The notes: generated from the letters alone by a model not told the origin. Counted from the stretch's first letter, positions 45,085-57,609 are shown. The stretch is DNA of 64,000 nucleotides from Annulohypoxylon bovei var. microspora (GCA_022836615.1 MU405220.1:62001-126000); one strand, 5' to 3'. Numbers and translations are program-made.

Positions 45085-45657
45085 CTATAGGTGCATGCCC
45101 CCCTCCTCATCTTCATCATCATCATCAGACAATAGCCGACTCTCTAGCTGTCTGATAAGTTCACGCTCTTCGTCTCCAAGCTGACTTATAGTTCCCGTCT
45201 GGAATGTGCCATCCCGCCATGCCTGATGTTGGGTCTCTCCATTTGCCCCGTGTCCATTTACCCCGTTCGTCAAGCTACTAGAACCTGCGGTTCCACTGCC
45301 TGCAGTTTCCGCAGGAGTCTCTTCGTCGTCAGCCTTGCCCTGGAGCTCGCGCCAGCTCAGCCCGCGCCTCTCGACCTCGACGCGTATCAGCTCGATGCGG
45401 TCTTGCATGCGCGCGATGACGCCCTCGTTCTCCGCAATGGCGTCGATGCAGACTTGGTCTGGCTGTGCGGGTTGGCCCTGCTGTTCCAATGTCGGGGCCC
45501 GTCCTTCGGCAAACGGCTTCAGCTCGGCGTTGGAGTAGTCGAGGTGAGCTATCGCGTTGCGCAGCTCGAGGACCTTTAAGGCGAGATTTTCGGCCGAGAG
45601 GTCCTTTAGAGCTTCGGCGAAGCGGGCTGGGTTTATGGGTTGTGAGTCGGACGACAT
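45085..45657 (-). CDS. Tma17/Adc17-like proteasome-assembly chaperone
   Basis: Single exon, 190 aa. The first helix RFAEALKDLSAENLALKV, then LELRNAIAHLDYSNAELKPF, then a second helix CIDAIAENEGVIARMQDRIE follow the pattern of yeast Tma17 (EEFKTAI.., IENSINHLQRSN, VRENEIVL). That protein is a stress-induced chaperone for Rpt6-Rpt3 pairing in the proteasome base. The C-terminal third is disordered and ends in an acidic tail DDDDEDEEGG. It is somewhat longer than the yeast protein (about 150 aa). Assignment rests on remembered sequence similarity of the helical hairpin. Other coiled-coil chaperones remain possible. Confidence 0.68.
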   Translation of the reverse strand: MSSDSQPINPARFAEALKDLSAENLALKVLELRNAIAHLDYSNAELKPFAEGRAPTLEQQGQPAQPDQVCIDAIAENEGVIARMQDRIELIRVEVERRGLSWRELQGKADDEETPAETAGSGTAGSSSLTNGVNGHGANGETQHQAWRDGTFQTGTISQLGDEERELIRQLESRLLSDDDDEDEEGGMHL

Positions 45658-46378
45658 GGCGATTTTAGTTTGAGTACTCGATAGTTTGCTGTGAGATGTT
45701 GGAATGCTTGGAGATTTCTTCCTAACTTGATGATTGTTTGAAGTCGTCGCAATACAAAAGTTGCCTATAGTAGGTACCTAGGTACCTGTAGAGTTAGGGA
45801 TGAGGGGCTATCGATAAGGGGGTTTAGAAACTTTTTGGCGGGGAGCAAGAGCTTCAAGGAGCTTGGGCCATCTTAGCTGCTTAGCTATGGTAATTGCGGG
45901 GCATGCGGGTCATCGGTTGTAACCGATACTCGGAATGGAGCTTAAAACAAGATCGCCACCACCGTGTCGTATCTTTCTCCAACTTGGGCAATTGGACTTT
46001 CGGCTGTTCAAGGAAACTTCGAATGGCGCGATAAGAGCCTTGTAATTCGGAATCTTCCTAGTGTACCTAGTATACGATTACGTACTGTCGTATCTTATCT
46101 CCATTGAAAGACCTCATAGTTATTCGAATTGGCCATTCAGAGTTGTCGTCCCCCCCGCAGGATGAACCCGTACCTATCACCACGTTCGGAGGTTGGGGTA
46201 GGGTATAGCTATGATAGTAGGATGAAGTAAGAAGTAAAAAGTAAAACCTCCATGTTCGCCTTTCGTCCCCGCCGCCATGTTTTAGGGAGTCTTGAACACT
46301 TATTTGTACGCTCGTAACTATTACTAGAGGCCAATTGGAACTCGACCTATCCTCTTCTACTCCCGGACAATAGACATC
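45658..46378. other. Divergent intergenic region
   Basis: About 720 bp, promoter side of both the chaperone (minus) and the peptidase (plus). Contains TAGGTACCTA at 45771. No other feature recognised. Confidence 0.45.
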
Positions 46379-48283
46379 ATGATCGTGTCCAAATTGGCTC
46401 TTGTAGCCAGTGCTTTTCCGACGGTTACTCTAGGTCGTTCAATTCTCCAAGATGGAGCACAGCAAGTCTTCGAAGGTGTCACACCAGCTGATTTCAAGTG
46501 TGATTTACCATCGGCATTAGACCCTTCGAAAGATGGGTTGCCCGCTGCTCGGGATATCTTCTCCGACGAAAAGGCGTTGCAACTCCAGGTCAAGAGGCAT
46601 TCTACCATTGTAAAAATACCTTCTATATCATACGATGATATCGGTGAGCCCGGCGAGGACTCTAGATGGGAAGTGTTCTACGACCTACATAGAGCTCTAG
46701 CTGCTTTATATCCTAATGTGTAGGTGTCTTATGATATATTGCAATTCGCTAGCTTCTTCGACTAACCACACCTTGGTAGACATATTCGAATGGACCGGGA
46801 GACGGTGAACACATTTGGCCTAGTCTACACGATCAAGGGAACAGAACCTGCGCTCAAACCCGTTATGTTAACTGCTCATCAAGATGTGGTGCCCGTCAAT
46901 GCTGTTTCCACTTGGAAGTATCCTCCATTTTCGGCTCACTTTGATGGACAATGGTTATGGGGACGAGGCGCATCCGATGACAAGAACAGTCTGACTGGAC
47001 TTATGTCTGCTCTAGACACATTACTTGCGAACCCTCAATGGGTACCGAGACGAACTATAATAGTCGCACTTGGATTTGATGAGGAGTGCTCAGGTCGTCG
47101 AGGAGCTGGCTATATCGGAAAGTTCCTAGAAGAGCGATACGGCCCTAAGTCGATGGCTATGATTCTCGATGAGGGAGGTATGGGACTTCAACTACTTGGA
47201 AATGACACATTATGTGAGTAATATCGAGGAGAAATAATTACTTACACCCTTAAGCTGACCACATGATATAGACGCTCTTCCTGCTGTGATGGAGAAAGGT
47301 CATGTCGACATCTGGTTGGAGCTTTATGTCAATGGAGGCCACTCTTCGACCCCATACCCGCACACGGGTATCGGTATAATGTCCGAGTTTGTCAACCAGC
47401 TAGAAACCAACCCGTGGACACCCAAACTCATCAAAGGCTCTCCTATTTATAATCACTTCGTCTGCCAGGCGAGGTATTCACCAGACGCAGCGCCGAATAT
47501 CACTAGCTTGATAAGCAAAGGGGATTTGAGCGCATTGACTGAGGAGCTAGCGACGATCGACCGGGCGACCCAGTACCGCATACAAACATCTCAAGCCGTT
47601 GATTATTTCTATGGAGGAGTGAAAATCAATGCTATGCCGGAGTACATTAAGATTGGTGTTAACCACCGTATCGCACCCCAGGATTCGATCCCTGCAGTCA
47701 AGGCGAACATCTTAAAACAGCTTAAGCCTACTGTGAAGAAATTCGGGTTGTCAGTGACCGCATTTAAGGGAGAAGAGAACAACCCCGAATTCGAGCTATA
47801 TGAAGACATTGAGGATGGTGTTGTCGATCCGATGTACGAAGTAGAGTATAATGGGTCGCTCACACTCACTTCGTCCCAAGCTACTTTGGTGGCTCCCGTC
47901 TCACCTGCATCCGGGCCAATCTGGGACATTTTCTCGGGAACAATCCAACACAGCTTTGCTTTTGATGGTGGTAAGGTTGTTCCGGTAGGAGAGTTGATGA
48001 CAGGAAACACAGATACTCGTCATTACCAGAGTAAGTGAAATTTTTGATATACCCACGTGCCTGTTAACAGTTGCTGATACCCTCTTCCTTAGACTTGAGC
48101 CACAACATCTACCGCTGGACACCTACTCGCCAAGGACACACAGCTGATGCCCATACTGTCAATGAGAGGATGGATATGTATTCGCATATGGAAGCTGTGA
48201 GATTCTACTATGATGTGATCAGGAACTTTGATGCCGCTCCAGTCGCAGCTTTCGAGGATCAATCGATTATGGGAGAGCTATGA
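46379..48283 (+). CDS. Secreted/vacuolar M20 metallopeptidase (Gly-Xaa carboxypeptidase, CPS1-like)
   Basis: Four exons: 46379..46719, 46780..47213, 47272..48030, 48093..48283; introns 60, 58, 62 nt; 574 aa. A signal-type N-terminus (MIVSKLALVASAFPTVTLG) is followed by the M20 catalytic core: LTAHQDVVPV (first zinc His and flanking Asp), WGRGASDDKNSLTG (bridging Asp), ALGFDEECSG (catalytic Glu and zinc ligand), ILDEGG. The insert dimerisation domain lies between ELYVNGGHSSTPYPH and the Ile-rich IGVNHRIAP. The last zinc His is in the tail around HTVNERMDMYSH. Family enzymes (yeast Cps1, mammalian PM20D1) cleave C-terminal residues from short peptides or N-acyl amino acids in the vacuole or outside the cell. 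Motifs and length are complete. Confidence 0.9.
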
Positions 48284-48756
48284 TTTTCGATGAGTGCTGT
48301 TAGAGGATTTGGGTATATAAAATGTTTTGTACTGGAGGATCATCATCCCTTGAACACGACTAAAAGTCTTTGACGTGACGTGAGTATGAGAAGAATGAGT
48401 CCAATTTACATACAAAAGAATGCGTATACATACATATCAATGTATATATGCATATTTCATTGTGTGTATGTGAATATTAAACATAAGCATTTAAGAGATG
48501 CGCTATCTTGAATTAGGATTAGTGGCAGTGGGGTGTGTACCGAAGCGGACTCGGGAGTGTTGGCCATGTTAGTCATCCATCAAAATTGCCGCGACTTACA
48601 TATTGAAATTTATTGAAATCATAGAGTTATGATTAAGTTTCCCCAGGTTATCAGCGTCATGTTTGAGAGCTAAGCTAAAACCCTCTCTCTACAACACTCA
48701 TGGATCGTACAAGAATAAAGAGGACTTAACGACATGGTGTTATAATCTGTGTACCA
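48284..48756. other. Short intergenic region
   Basis: About 470 bp, with AT-rich ATACATA words at 48,420-48,475. No gene seen. Confidence 0.4.
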
Positions 48757-50508
48757 ATGCCTATTTTCCCCTCATTTGCTCCGCCGTCAAGTTTTCGCCT
48801 TGGCTTGCGGGCGATTACTGGCAACTCCGGAAAATCGGTAATTTCTGTTGCGGCTCGCTCGATTTCGACGAGACATAATCCTTTGACATCATGCCTTCGA
48901 TATAGCAGCAAAGGGGTTCATAACTCCTCAAGAATACTAACAAATCGCTACTCATATAATCTTTCACCTCGGAGGTCGGTTCGAACTCTGTTTAGGTTCC
49001 GCGCAATTACAGAGTATATAAACCTACCCGATTCGTACGAAGATTCCAAAGGGCTGCCATTCCGAAAAGAAGACCTTAACCAAAGGGAGGTCGATCAGAT
49101 ATTTGGATCGCATCTTCGTGCCCAACGAGCCAATGAACTTCTAAGAATATTACATGGTCGCAGGGTAGCAGGGACTCTCGAAGACCCGAATTTGCAAGTG
49201 AACACAGCCCATTTCAGCGAGTCGGATAAAGCGAGGGCCTTGAAATACCTGCGTGCCAATATCCCGGTAGACGAGATTATCAATGCTGGTCTACGAGCCG
49301 AAGACGAACTTAAGTTGTTAGAGGAGGAAGAGCAAGGAAATGAGGATGCTGAGCAACAATTCGAGGAATCCGGTCCGCAAGACCGGCCTTCTAGCAAGGT
49401 GGTGAAAAAGGTGAATGTCCCGGCTGGGAAGCTTTCGAAACCACGCAAAAGCGACTCCCCGTATGGAGAAAGCGAACTCGACCGAATCCGCGCCAAGAAC
49501 ATAGCGAAGCGTGAAGCAGAGGAGAAGCGGCTAGCGGAGGAACAGAAAAAGAAGGAAGAAGAAGAGGCCCTGGGCAACATTGGAACGCTTCAGACTGAGC
49601 AAGCGAAGCCGAAGAGGGAGTTAAGTCCGCGTATGAAAAAATGGACTGAACGCGCATCAAGTGACTTAAAAGAAGCCCCGGAAATGAAAGCCTGGGAGCG
49701 TCTGCTTCCTTCTGTTGCGATGACTCTCTTAGTCTTCGCGGCTTGCACTGCATATGCTGCTATGTACACACCTCCTCTGCGATCGAAGAGATTATGGCCG
49801 GACATTCCTCCAGCCGCGGCTACCTGCCTCGCTCTCATAGGACTCAACTTGACCGTATGGGTTGGCTGGAGGTTAGGGCCGTTGTGGGGGATTTTTAATC
49901 GATACATGCTTGTACAGGCCGCGACGCCGCGACCCTTACAGCTAGTCGGAGCCGTGTTTTCTCACCAAGCATTTAGCCATGTTGCTATAAACATGACTAT
50001 GCTTTGGTTCTTTGGCACCCGGCTCCACGACGAGATCGGAAGGGGCAACTTCCTTGCCATATATCTTGCTTCCGGGACTCTGGGGTTTATGGTTAGTCTG
50101 GCAAACCTAGTGCTACTTAAAGGGCTACAGTTCACGACGCTGGGAGCGTCCGGGGCGGTCTACGGCGTCACCGCCGCGTTCTTCTGGCTGTACAAGAATG
50201 ATGAGTTCAAGATATTCGGATACCCGCCCGACCCGATGTCCGGTCCCCAAGGGCTGAGTTTCCTCGGACTGATCCTAGGTCTGCACGTCCTGCCGCTGTT
50301 TTCGAAGAGGGCGCACAACCAAGACGTAGTATCGCACTTAGGAGGCTTGCTAGCCGGCGTGGTCGGCGGCGATCTTGTTAAGAAGCACATGGATGAGAAG
50401 GCGAGAATCAGGGCCGAGAGATTGAAGACCATGGGTGCGTTGGAGAAGGTTGTGCAAGTAAAGACTATGGAGAAGACACCGCCGGCGCCGCCGGGTGATA
50501 GACGCTGA
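48757..50508 (+). CDS. PCP1: Mitochondrial rhomboid protease (Pcp1/Rbd1 type)
   Basis: Single exon, 583 aa. The N-terminus is basic and Ser/Arg-rich without acids until about residue 90, fitting a mitochondrial presequence. A long charged segment follows, including a coiled Lys/Glu stretch (EKRLAEEQKKKEEEEA). Membrane segments begin near residue 315. The rhomboid catalytic pair is visible: Ser465 in TLGASGAVYG and His527 in VSHLGGLLAG. The conserved SHVAINMTMLWFFG segment (His and Asn of the active site) lies upstream. Orthologues in the inner membrane cleave Mgm1 and Ccp1, controlling fusion. The internal N-terminal extension is longer than in yeast (346 aa), as seen in other filamentous fungi. 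The ATG at 48757 is preferred because it starts the basic presequence. Confidence 0.88.
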   Translation: MPIFPSFAPPSSFRLGLRAITGNSGKSVISVAARSISTRHNPLTSCLRYSSKGVHNSSRILTNRYSYNLSPRRSVRTLFRFRAITEYINLPDSYEDSKGLPFRKEDLNQREVDQIFGSHLRAQRANELLRILHGRRVAGTLEDPNLQVNTAHFSESDKARALKYLRANIPVDEIINAGLRAEDELKLLEEEEQGNEDAEQQFEESGPQDRPSSKVVKKVNVPAGKLSKPRKSDSPYGESELDRIRAKNIAKREAEEKRLAEEQKKKEEEEALGNIGTLQTEQAKPKRELSPRMKKWTERASSDLKEAPEMKAWERLLPSVAMTLLVFAACTAYAAMYTPPLRSKRLWPDIPPAAATCLALIGLNLTVWVGWRLGPLWGIFNRYMLVQAATPRPLQLVGAVFSHQAFSHVAINMTMLWFFGTRLHDEIGRGNFLAIYLASGTLGFMVSLANLVLLKGLQFTTLGASGAVYGVTAAFFWLYKNDEFKIFGYPPDPMSGPQGLSFLGLILGLHVLPLFSKRAHNQDVVSHLGGLLAGVVGGDLVKKHMDEKARIRAERLKTMGALEKVVQVKTMEKTPPAPPGDRR

Positions 50509-52118
50509 ATTTTGTATACTCCTTGTATATATGGCAGCTACAGGCTAAGGAAATACCCAACACATACAAACTTGTACACCATTGCATGTAGTAGTCTACC
50601 GGTGTATCGAAATAGGCATTTCACAAAGTATCTAAAGCAACATCTATGTATTATTCATCAGATCTCCAATTGGAGCCACAACGAGTAGTTCAAATGTGTA
50701 CGAGATCTCAATATACCTAAGTTTGAGGACATGGTATTCGTCCCAAGTAAATGGCACCTACGTCATTTGGAGCTTAAAGTAGCGCCGTTATTTAGGAAGA
50801 TAACTTATGTGCCTAATGCAAGTGCTGAAACCGCACCAACAAAAGCTTGGAAAAGCTTATTAGCCAGGAATTTAAACGCACACATAACCTTCACTAGGTA
50901 CCTAGAGGAAGGTACTATATATATACATATCTTGCCGCATACCCGTATGCGTTATGTATGAGAGGTCGGTTTGATCTAGACGCGTGTCGCTAAATGAGGT
51001 TGGATATGGCTATTGGTGACGGTGAGCTGCAAGACCATCTCATCACACCATATCATGTCAGATTCGAGGGAAGCCAAGAACTCTTCAGTTCCAACCTTGG
51101 AACTCTGGCAAGGCTGGATCGCTGAGAGGCCTCCCCTGTCGATTTAGAGATACGTATACATTGTACAAGGCGGTCTGTAGATCAATGTGGTAGCGCTTGT
51201 GGGTCCATTTGCTCCAAATTAGGATGATCCATTGAGAAAGAGCTATGACCACGGTAAATCGGATTGTAACTGACCATAACTGACCAGTCATGATGGACCT
51301 AAAATCAATCCCATGCTCCACTTACCCGCGGCGCTCCAATTAGATGCCGAGACGGCTGCATGCTAAGGCAGGCGTAGCTCTAGCTGATAGCTAACTGGCT
51401 AGGATTGATAATGGGGAAACTGCTGATCGTGAGATTTTATTCTGTTATGATTTTCATTGTTCGGAATCGGCACACGATGTCTCACAATCTCACCAAAATT
51501 TATTTAGAACCCCTTCCTTTTTTCGCTGAGTCGAGTTTTTTTTTGTATGGCTTATTTTTGGATGACTAAATCTGCATCTTGGGTGTAATTATTAATAAAT
51601 AATATATCGGCGTTTTTTTGAATATCAATTCAGAACCCTTCTACCCTTTTTCTCCCCTTGCCTCTAAGTATTTGGGCATTGTTCTCTAGTGTCTGATGCT
51701 ATTGTTGTCGTTGTCTTGGCATACGTGTGAGTCCCTGTTTATTAAGTGACACCCTGATCCCTCGAATTTGTTGCGGCAGCCCGTTACCTTATCAACGCCT
51801 CTCAAATATTTCATGCTCTGGTGCATGTAGCCGAAATTTGCGTTTTTGTCGTTTCTGATTGTGCGCCAATCCGTACACCTCATCCAAACAAAGCAACTTG
51901 TCGCGTTCCACTCGAGAGCTTCGTACCGAGAGCTCTTGGCAGCTCAGCCCAGCTCTGAGATTCCTCTGCATCGTCAGCGTCATCAGCCACACACCGACCA
52001 ACCAAATCCCCCCCTATTCCTACCTCTAAACTGTTATTACTTATTGTTGTAGCTTTACCTCCAAAAAGGTGCCTACTTCAAGAAAACCGTTGTCTGCCTC
52101 GTTAAGTCGCAAAACACC
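50509..52118. other. 1.6-kb intergenic region
   Basis: AT-rich. TAGGTACCTA occurs at 50895. The last 400 bases are pyrimidine-rich, probably the leader of the PhoD-like gene. A 78-codon minus-strand frame at 51085-51321 is not convincing. No other feature. Confidence 0.45.
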
Positions 52119-54667
52119 ATGGCCGCCCACGAGCACGACTACAACCTCGACGAAGAGGAGCAGCGCAACCCTCATGCCTCGGCCAATAAATGGAGACATC
52201 AAGAGTCCTCGTCTTTTGCAAAAGCGGCTCGAGATCCCCATTCCAGCTCCCACTCGAGAGAATTATCCGACTTCCTGAACTCGCAGCGAGTCGAAGGCGA
52301 CCAACATGGAACGGGAAGCTACCAGCCTATTGTTGTCGGTGGCACTGACGGTGCACATGAGGGTGTAGCTGGCCAGGACGGGAAAGAGGTGGTATGCGGT
52401 CCCCTGCTGAATTATCGACGCATGGAAGAGAGGACTTGGTACGGTAGCGTTTTGGTTGTCACCAAAGGCGGCGGCAAGACTCAACACTTTCAGCCTTACC
52501 TAAGTCTTGGGCGCGTAGAAGTAGCCAGCGGACAGCAAGGCCTTCTCAATGAAGGCTCAGCCGTCAATGGGAAAAGGGAAGGATCTAGGGCGGTTCCGAG
52601 CAACCACGGCACTGATATCGCAGGTATCTGCCTCTACTCCGACCCCAGATGCACGTTTTGGTCATTTCCCATTACCTGTGACATCGCCGACACCGAAACG
52701 AAGTGGGCGTACTCGATTGCGGACGTTCATTACAAAAGCGAGACGAAGCCTAAGACCAACTACTTCTTCATTCCCGCCGTCGACGAGTCGATGCGTATTA
52801 TGTTCCATTCATGCAATGGCTTCAGCGTAGGCACAGACGAAGAGGCGTGGAGCGGACTGGCACTATGGAACGATGTTATAAGAAGCCACGCGAAATCACC
52901 TTACCACGTCATGATAGGAGGTGGAGATCAAATATACAACGATGGTATTCGTGTTAAGGGACCTTTGCGGGAGTGGACGGATATAGGGAACCCGAAGAAG
53001 CGTCGCGACTTTCCCTTCCCCGAGAGTCTGCGAGCAGCTTGCGACGACTACTACCTGAAGAACTACATTCGATGGTATTCGACCGAACCGTTCGCGGCCG
53101 CTAACGGACAAATACCGCAACTGAACATTTGGGATGACCATGACATTATTGACGGTTTCGGCTCGTACGTCAACGACTTCATGAATTGTGATGTCTTTCG
53201 AGGCATTGGCGGCACTGCCCACAAATATTACATGCTCTTCCAACACCACTTAGCACCGCCTGCTTCTACATACACTTCGGATGCACCTAAGGCAGGGGAG
53301 CACGGACCGGAGGAGGATCCGAAGCAGCTTGCGGAGACGTATGTGAGACCGCAGGCCTTTGATTCATCCTATATCATCGGTAGCAGACCTGGCCCATATG
53401 TTGCCCAGCACTCGATGAACATGTTCAGCAAACTCGGCGCCAGAATCGCGTTCATGGGCATTGATGCTCGTATCGAGCGTACACGGCACCAGGTCAACTA
53501 TGAAGAGACGTACGATCTTATCTTCAACCGTGTAAAGGAAGAGCTTGCAGCGGCAGCATCAGCAGGTCAGCCTTTTAGACACTTGATTCTGCTGTTGGGT
53601 ATTCCCATTGCGTATCCGGTAGGTATTCGCACTCCTGAGGTAAATTATAATTCGCTAACAGTAATAGCGACTCACGTGGCTCGAGAACGTATTCAGCAGC
53701 CCCCTAATTGCGCCTGTGAAGTTCTTAAATAGAAGATTCGGATTCGGTAAGTAAATCGCAATAGTTTTGCTAGTTATCCGGATTACTGATAGGTGTAATA
53801 GGAGGTGGTGTATTCAATCATTTCGACGGCAGCGTGGATCTCCTTGACGATTTAGACGATCACTACACGGCTAGAACCCACAAGAAGGAGCGAAATGCTC
53901 TAGTCCACCGGCTCCAAGGAGTCTGTGCCGATGCCTCCGTCCGACTTACTATTCTTGGAGGCGACGTCCATTTGGCAGCTCTTGGACGCTTCTACTCCAA
54001 CCCGAACCTACACATTCCCGTCGAGAAAGATCATCGTTACATAGTTAACGTGATTTCTTCGGCCATTGTTAACAAACCCCCGCCAGCAGCAATTGCCAAC
54101 CTGCTAGCAAGCCGGAACAAAATCCACCATCTTGATCCAGACACGGACGAGACTCTCCTGGCACTCTTTGATAAGGACCCTGGTAATTCCAACAAGACGC
54201 GATCATCCAACAATGTTACCATGCCTAGCCGAAACTTCGCCATGCTTACAGAGAATTCCCCAAACAACCGTGGCGATGCTGCTAACGGTACTGAAGAATC
54301 GGCAGACGCCAATAAGTTCGATGGAAAGAACGGTCACTCATTCCTATCCCAGGGCGAATTCGGTGCAGGAACTAAGCATAAGGCGGCCGACATCGAAAGA
54401 CACGGCAAGAGCAACGATGGAGGTCTCGATGTATGCATACGAGTAGAGATCGACCAGCATGATAAGGAGGGCAAAACCGAGCTATATGGTCTAACGATTC
54501 CGGCCCTTGACTACGAGGCCGGGAAATTTGGGACCAACGCGCACTCCCACCATCTTGGTGTTCACCGAAGCCGGCCGGGCACGTCTGGAGCCGCGAGTAC
54601 TATCCCCGCAACCAGCATACCTTCGCTGCCAGGCTCAATACCCGATGTACCTGAACGTCCCCTGTGA
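52119..54667 (+). CDS. PhoD-like phosphatase domain protein
   Basis: Three exons, 52119..53618, 53668..53746 and 53802..54667; introns of only 49 and 55 nt; 814 aa. Acidic/disordered head (~60 aa), then a beta-rich N-terminal domain (GPLLNYRRME, GSVLVV). The PhoD-type metallophosphatase follows: VMIGGGDQIYND, LNIWDDHDIIDGFGSY, and LTILGGDVHLAALG in exon 3 as metal ligands. Intron 1 lies in AYP|RLTWLENVFSS and intron 2 in NRRFGFG|GGVFNHF, both confirmed by frame. The C-terminal ~200 residues are low complexity. No signal peptide, so a cytosolic protein is expected, as for other fungal members of unknown substrate. Such proteins are common in filamentous ascomycetes. Confidence 0.88.
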
Positions 54668-55683
54668 AAGCGAACCCAGCTCGATGGTTAGAGCGTAGAA
54701 AAGTGTGTTTTTCTTAGCAATTTGAGACGGCTTGTCTCGGGTTGCTATGGAGTTTGTGGCCGAGGCGGCACGCGAGGGCAAATGTTTAGACTGGTGGGTC
54801 GTGATCCGCCGTGCTCTTGGCCCTAGAGTCTAGCCAAGACGCGGCTTAAGGATAAGACAGTATGTCCACGCCCAGCAGAAGGATAAGAGAATAATACCCA
54901 AGAGGATTACTGCATTGCATTTGTTTTTGATTCCCCTTCCGGTGGTTCTGTACTCTAATACTCTACTGCTAATAATCATGTTTGTAGCATGTTCTGCCTC
55001 CCTACCTAGGGGGTGTGCAAAGACCAAATAATTGGATGGATGTTTCTTCCAAACCAGTTTTTTTATCCCATGATCTAGAAGACCTGCATATGCCTAGATT
55101 ACCCCACAAAGTCGTAAGTTAGGTAATAGTAAAAGCCACTAGAAGAATCGGCAATACTAGCGAACAAGGCTTGGTAAGGAGTACATATGAAGAACAGTTC
55201 TAATCGGATTATAGATTGTCTAGTACATACGTTCAGAAGAATAGTCGGGTCTAGCTACCGAAGTAAGAAGTGAAGCTAGTGTGCCGCCGGCTTGGTAGAG
55301 GGTTTAGAAGCTCATGCCGAATTCGGCTCGTTCGCAGCAAATATAGAGCTTTTTATTGGCCAATCCTTTCAATTATAACTTCGCAACTTTTTTGCCCCAC
55401 AACATCGATCGTTTATGCCGCGACAAAGCGAGGGCATACATCATTACCGTCGAAGTCGGAGCGCGATGAAGCTTTATCCATTGAGTTATAATACGTGATA
55501 AGTAATCTACGTCGGACACGATTTCTCGTGACAATAGGTCGTTCAAGTATAACGGCATACTAAGATACCCATCTCTTTACCTCCACTTATAATTCTTCCA
55601 ACCAATCCTATAACAATCAAGATTCTGTGTTGGTATTTAATCCAAACCCGGCGATAATTACCTCTATTTTAGTTGTCTTCGAC
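54668..55683. other. 1-kb intergenic region
   Basis: No feature recognised besides the probable leader immediately before the next ATG. Confidence 0.4.
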
Positions 55684-57609
55684 ATGGCATCTGTTCCGAG
55701 GAGCTACGGCCTCGCAAGGGCATTGCAGAACCCAGGTCTATCTTCTAGAGTCTGTTCAAGATGCTTACCAACTCTTCGGTCTCCGAGAAATGCGAGGGCC
55801 TTGAGCACGACCAGCGCTAGGATGTCGTTGGCTACTTTCAAGATACCTAAAGTGTCAAACGAGCCCAATGTAGGTTAACTTCACATACTTCTCGACTGTA
55901 TGATCGCAATTGCAAGTCAATAGACTAACAAGGAGCATAGCATATCTATGCGAAGGGCTCGGCACAAAGAGAGGGCTTACTGGCTACAGTTGCAGCTCAT
56001 CAGAAGAAGGGCACGTTAGAAATACCGCTCATAATAGGGGGAAAAGAGGTACGAATAATCATTACACTAGTTTGCCCTTTTCTTCAATAATTGACCCATT
56101 GAATAGGTCAAAACATCACGAAGATCTACACAGTACAACCCGTCCGACCACGCCACCGCGATAGCGAATTATTCCCTCGCTAGCCCCTCCGACGTCAGTA
56201 AAGCTATCGAAGCAGCTTTAGCCGCCAAGCCAGCATGGGAAAATCTCCCTTTCGCCGACAGGGCGGCCGTCTTCCTCAAGGCAGCCGATCTGATCTCCAC
56301 AAAGTACCGATATGAGATCATGGCCACGACCATACTCGGCCAGGGCAAGAACGCGTGGCAGGCCGAGATCGACGCCGCGGCAGAGCTGATCGATTTCTTC
56401 CGCTTCAGCGTCCAGTTCGCCGAGGAGCTGTACGCGCAGCAGCCCGCCCACAACTCGCCCGGCCTCTGGAACCGCTCGGAGTACCGACCCCTCGAGGGCT
56501 TCGTGTACGCCGTCAGCCCCTTCAACTTCACCGCGATCGGCGGCAACCTGGCCGGCGTGCCCGCGCTCCTCGGCAACGTCGTCATCTGGAAGCCGTCGGA
56601 CTCGGCCGTCGCGGCGGGCCACCTCGTGCACAAGATCCTGCTGGAGGCCGGCCTGCCCGAGAACGTGATCCAGTTCGTCCCCGGAAACCCGGTCGAGGTG
56701 ACGGACGCCGTGCTCGCGCACCGCCAGTTCGCGGCGCTGCACTACACCGGCAGCACGGCCGTCTTCCGCCAGCTGTACGGGCGCATCGGGCAGGGCATCG
56801 CCGAGGCCCGGTACGCGGGCTACCCGCGCGTCGTCGGCGAGACGGGCGGCAAGAACTTCCACCTCGTGCACGGCAGCGCCGACGTCCGCAACGCCGTCGT
56901 GCACACCGTGCGCGGCGCCTTCGAGTACTCCGGCCAGAAGTGCAGCGCCACGAGCCGGCTCTACGTGGCCAAGTCCGTCTGGCCCGAGTTCAAGAGGCAG
57001 CTCGCCGAGGAGACGAACAAGCTCCAGGTCGGCGCACCCTGGGACCCGAAGACGTTCATCGGCCCCGTCATCCACGAGCCCAGCTTCAAGAAGCTGAGCG
57101 CCGTCATCGACGCCGCCAAGACCGACCCCGAGCTCGAGCTGCTGGCCGGAGGCAAGTACGACGGCTCCAAGGGCTACTTCGTCCACCCGACCGTGTACCA
57201 GACCACCAACCCCGCGCACAAGCTGCTCAGCACGGAGCTCTTCGGGCCGATCCTCACGACGTACGTGTACGACGACACGAAGGGCAGCCCCGAGAAGGCG
57301 TTCGCGGAGGTCTGCAGGCTGGTGGACGAGACGAGCGAGTACGGGCTCACGGGCGCGGTGTTCGCGGCCGACCGGCTGGCGGTGCGCGCCGCGGAGGAGG
57401 CGCTGCGCAACGCCGCCGGCAACTTCTACGTCAACTGCAAGAGCACCGGCGCCGTCGTCGGCCAGCAGCCGTTCGGTGGCGCGAGGGCGAGTGGTACGAA
57501 TGATAAGGCGGGCAGCGTGAATATCGTGAGCAGGTTCGTGAGCGTCCGGAGCATCAAGGAGGAGTTCTTGCCGAGTAATGAGGTGGCGTATCCTAGTAAT
57601 GAGGTTTAG
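55684..57609 (+). CDS. Delta-1-pyrroline-5-carboxylate dehydrogenase, mitochondrial
   Basis: Three exons, 55684..55869, 55941..56048 and 56107..57609; introns 71 and 58 nt, both phase 0; 598 aa. The N-terminal ~45 residues are Arg/Ser-rich without acids (SPRNARALSTTSARM), a mitochondrial targeting sequence. The ALDH fold follows: SPFNFTAIGGNLAG, VIWKPSD, FVPGNP, HYTGSTAVF, VGETGGKNFH (catalytic Glu), YSGQKCSATSR with nucleophile Cys377, FGPI, and the Phe-rich tail GGARASGTNDKAG. The enzyme oxidises glutamate semialdehyde to glutamate with NAD+, second step of proline catabolism (PutB/PrnC/Put2). Proline oxidase and permease genes are not in this window. From about 56,330 the codons become very GC-rich while exons 1-2 and the start of exon 3 are not. 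Confidence 0.95.

Noticed and set aside
51085..51321. 78-codon minus-strand frame with a hydrophobic segment
   Set aside because: No conserved motif or splice partner; could be chance.
56218..57219. 333-codon minus-strand frame
   Set aside because: Antisense shadow of P5C dehydrogenase with repetitive Val/Leu/Asp/Gly composition and no motif.
56355..57503. 382-codon Arg-rich plus-strand frame
   Set aside because: Shadow of the GC3-rich exon 3 of P5C dehydrogenase; the real frame carries every ALDH motif.
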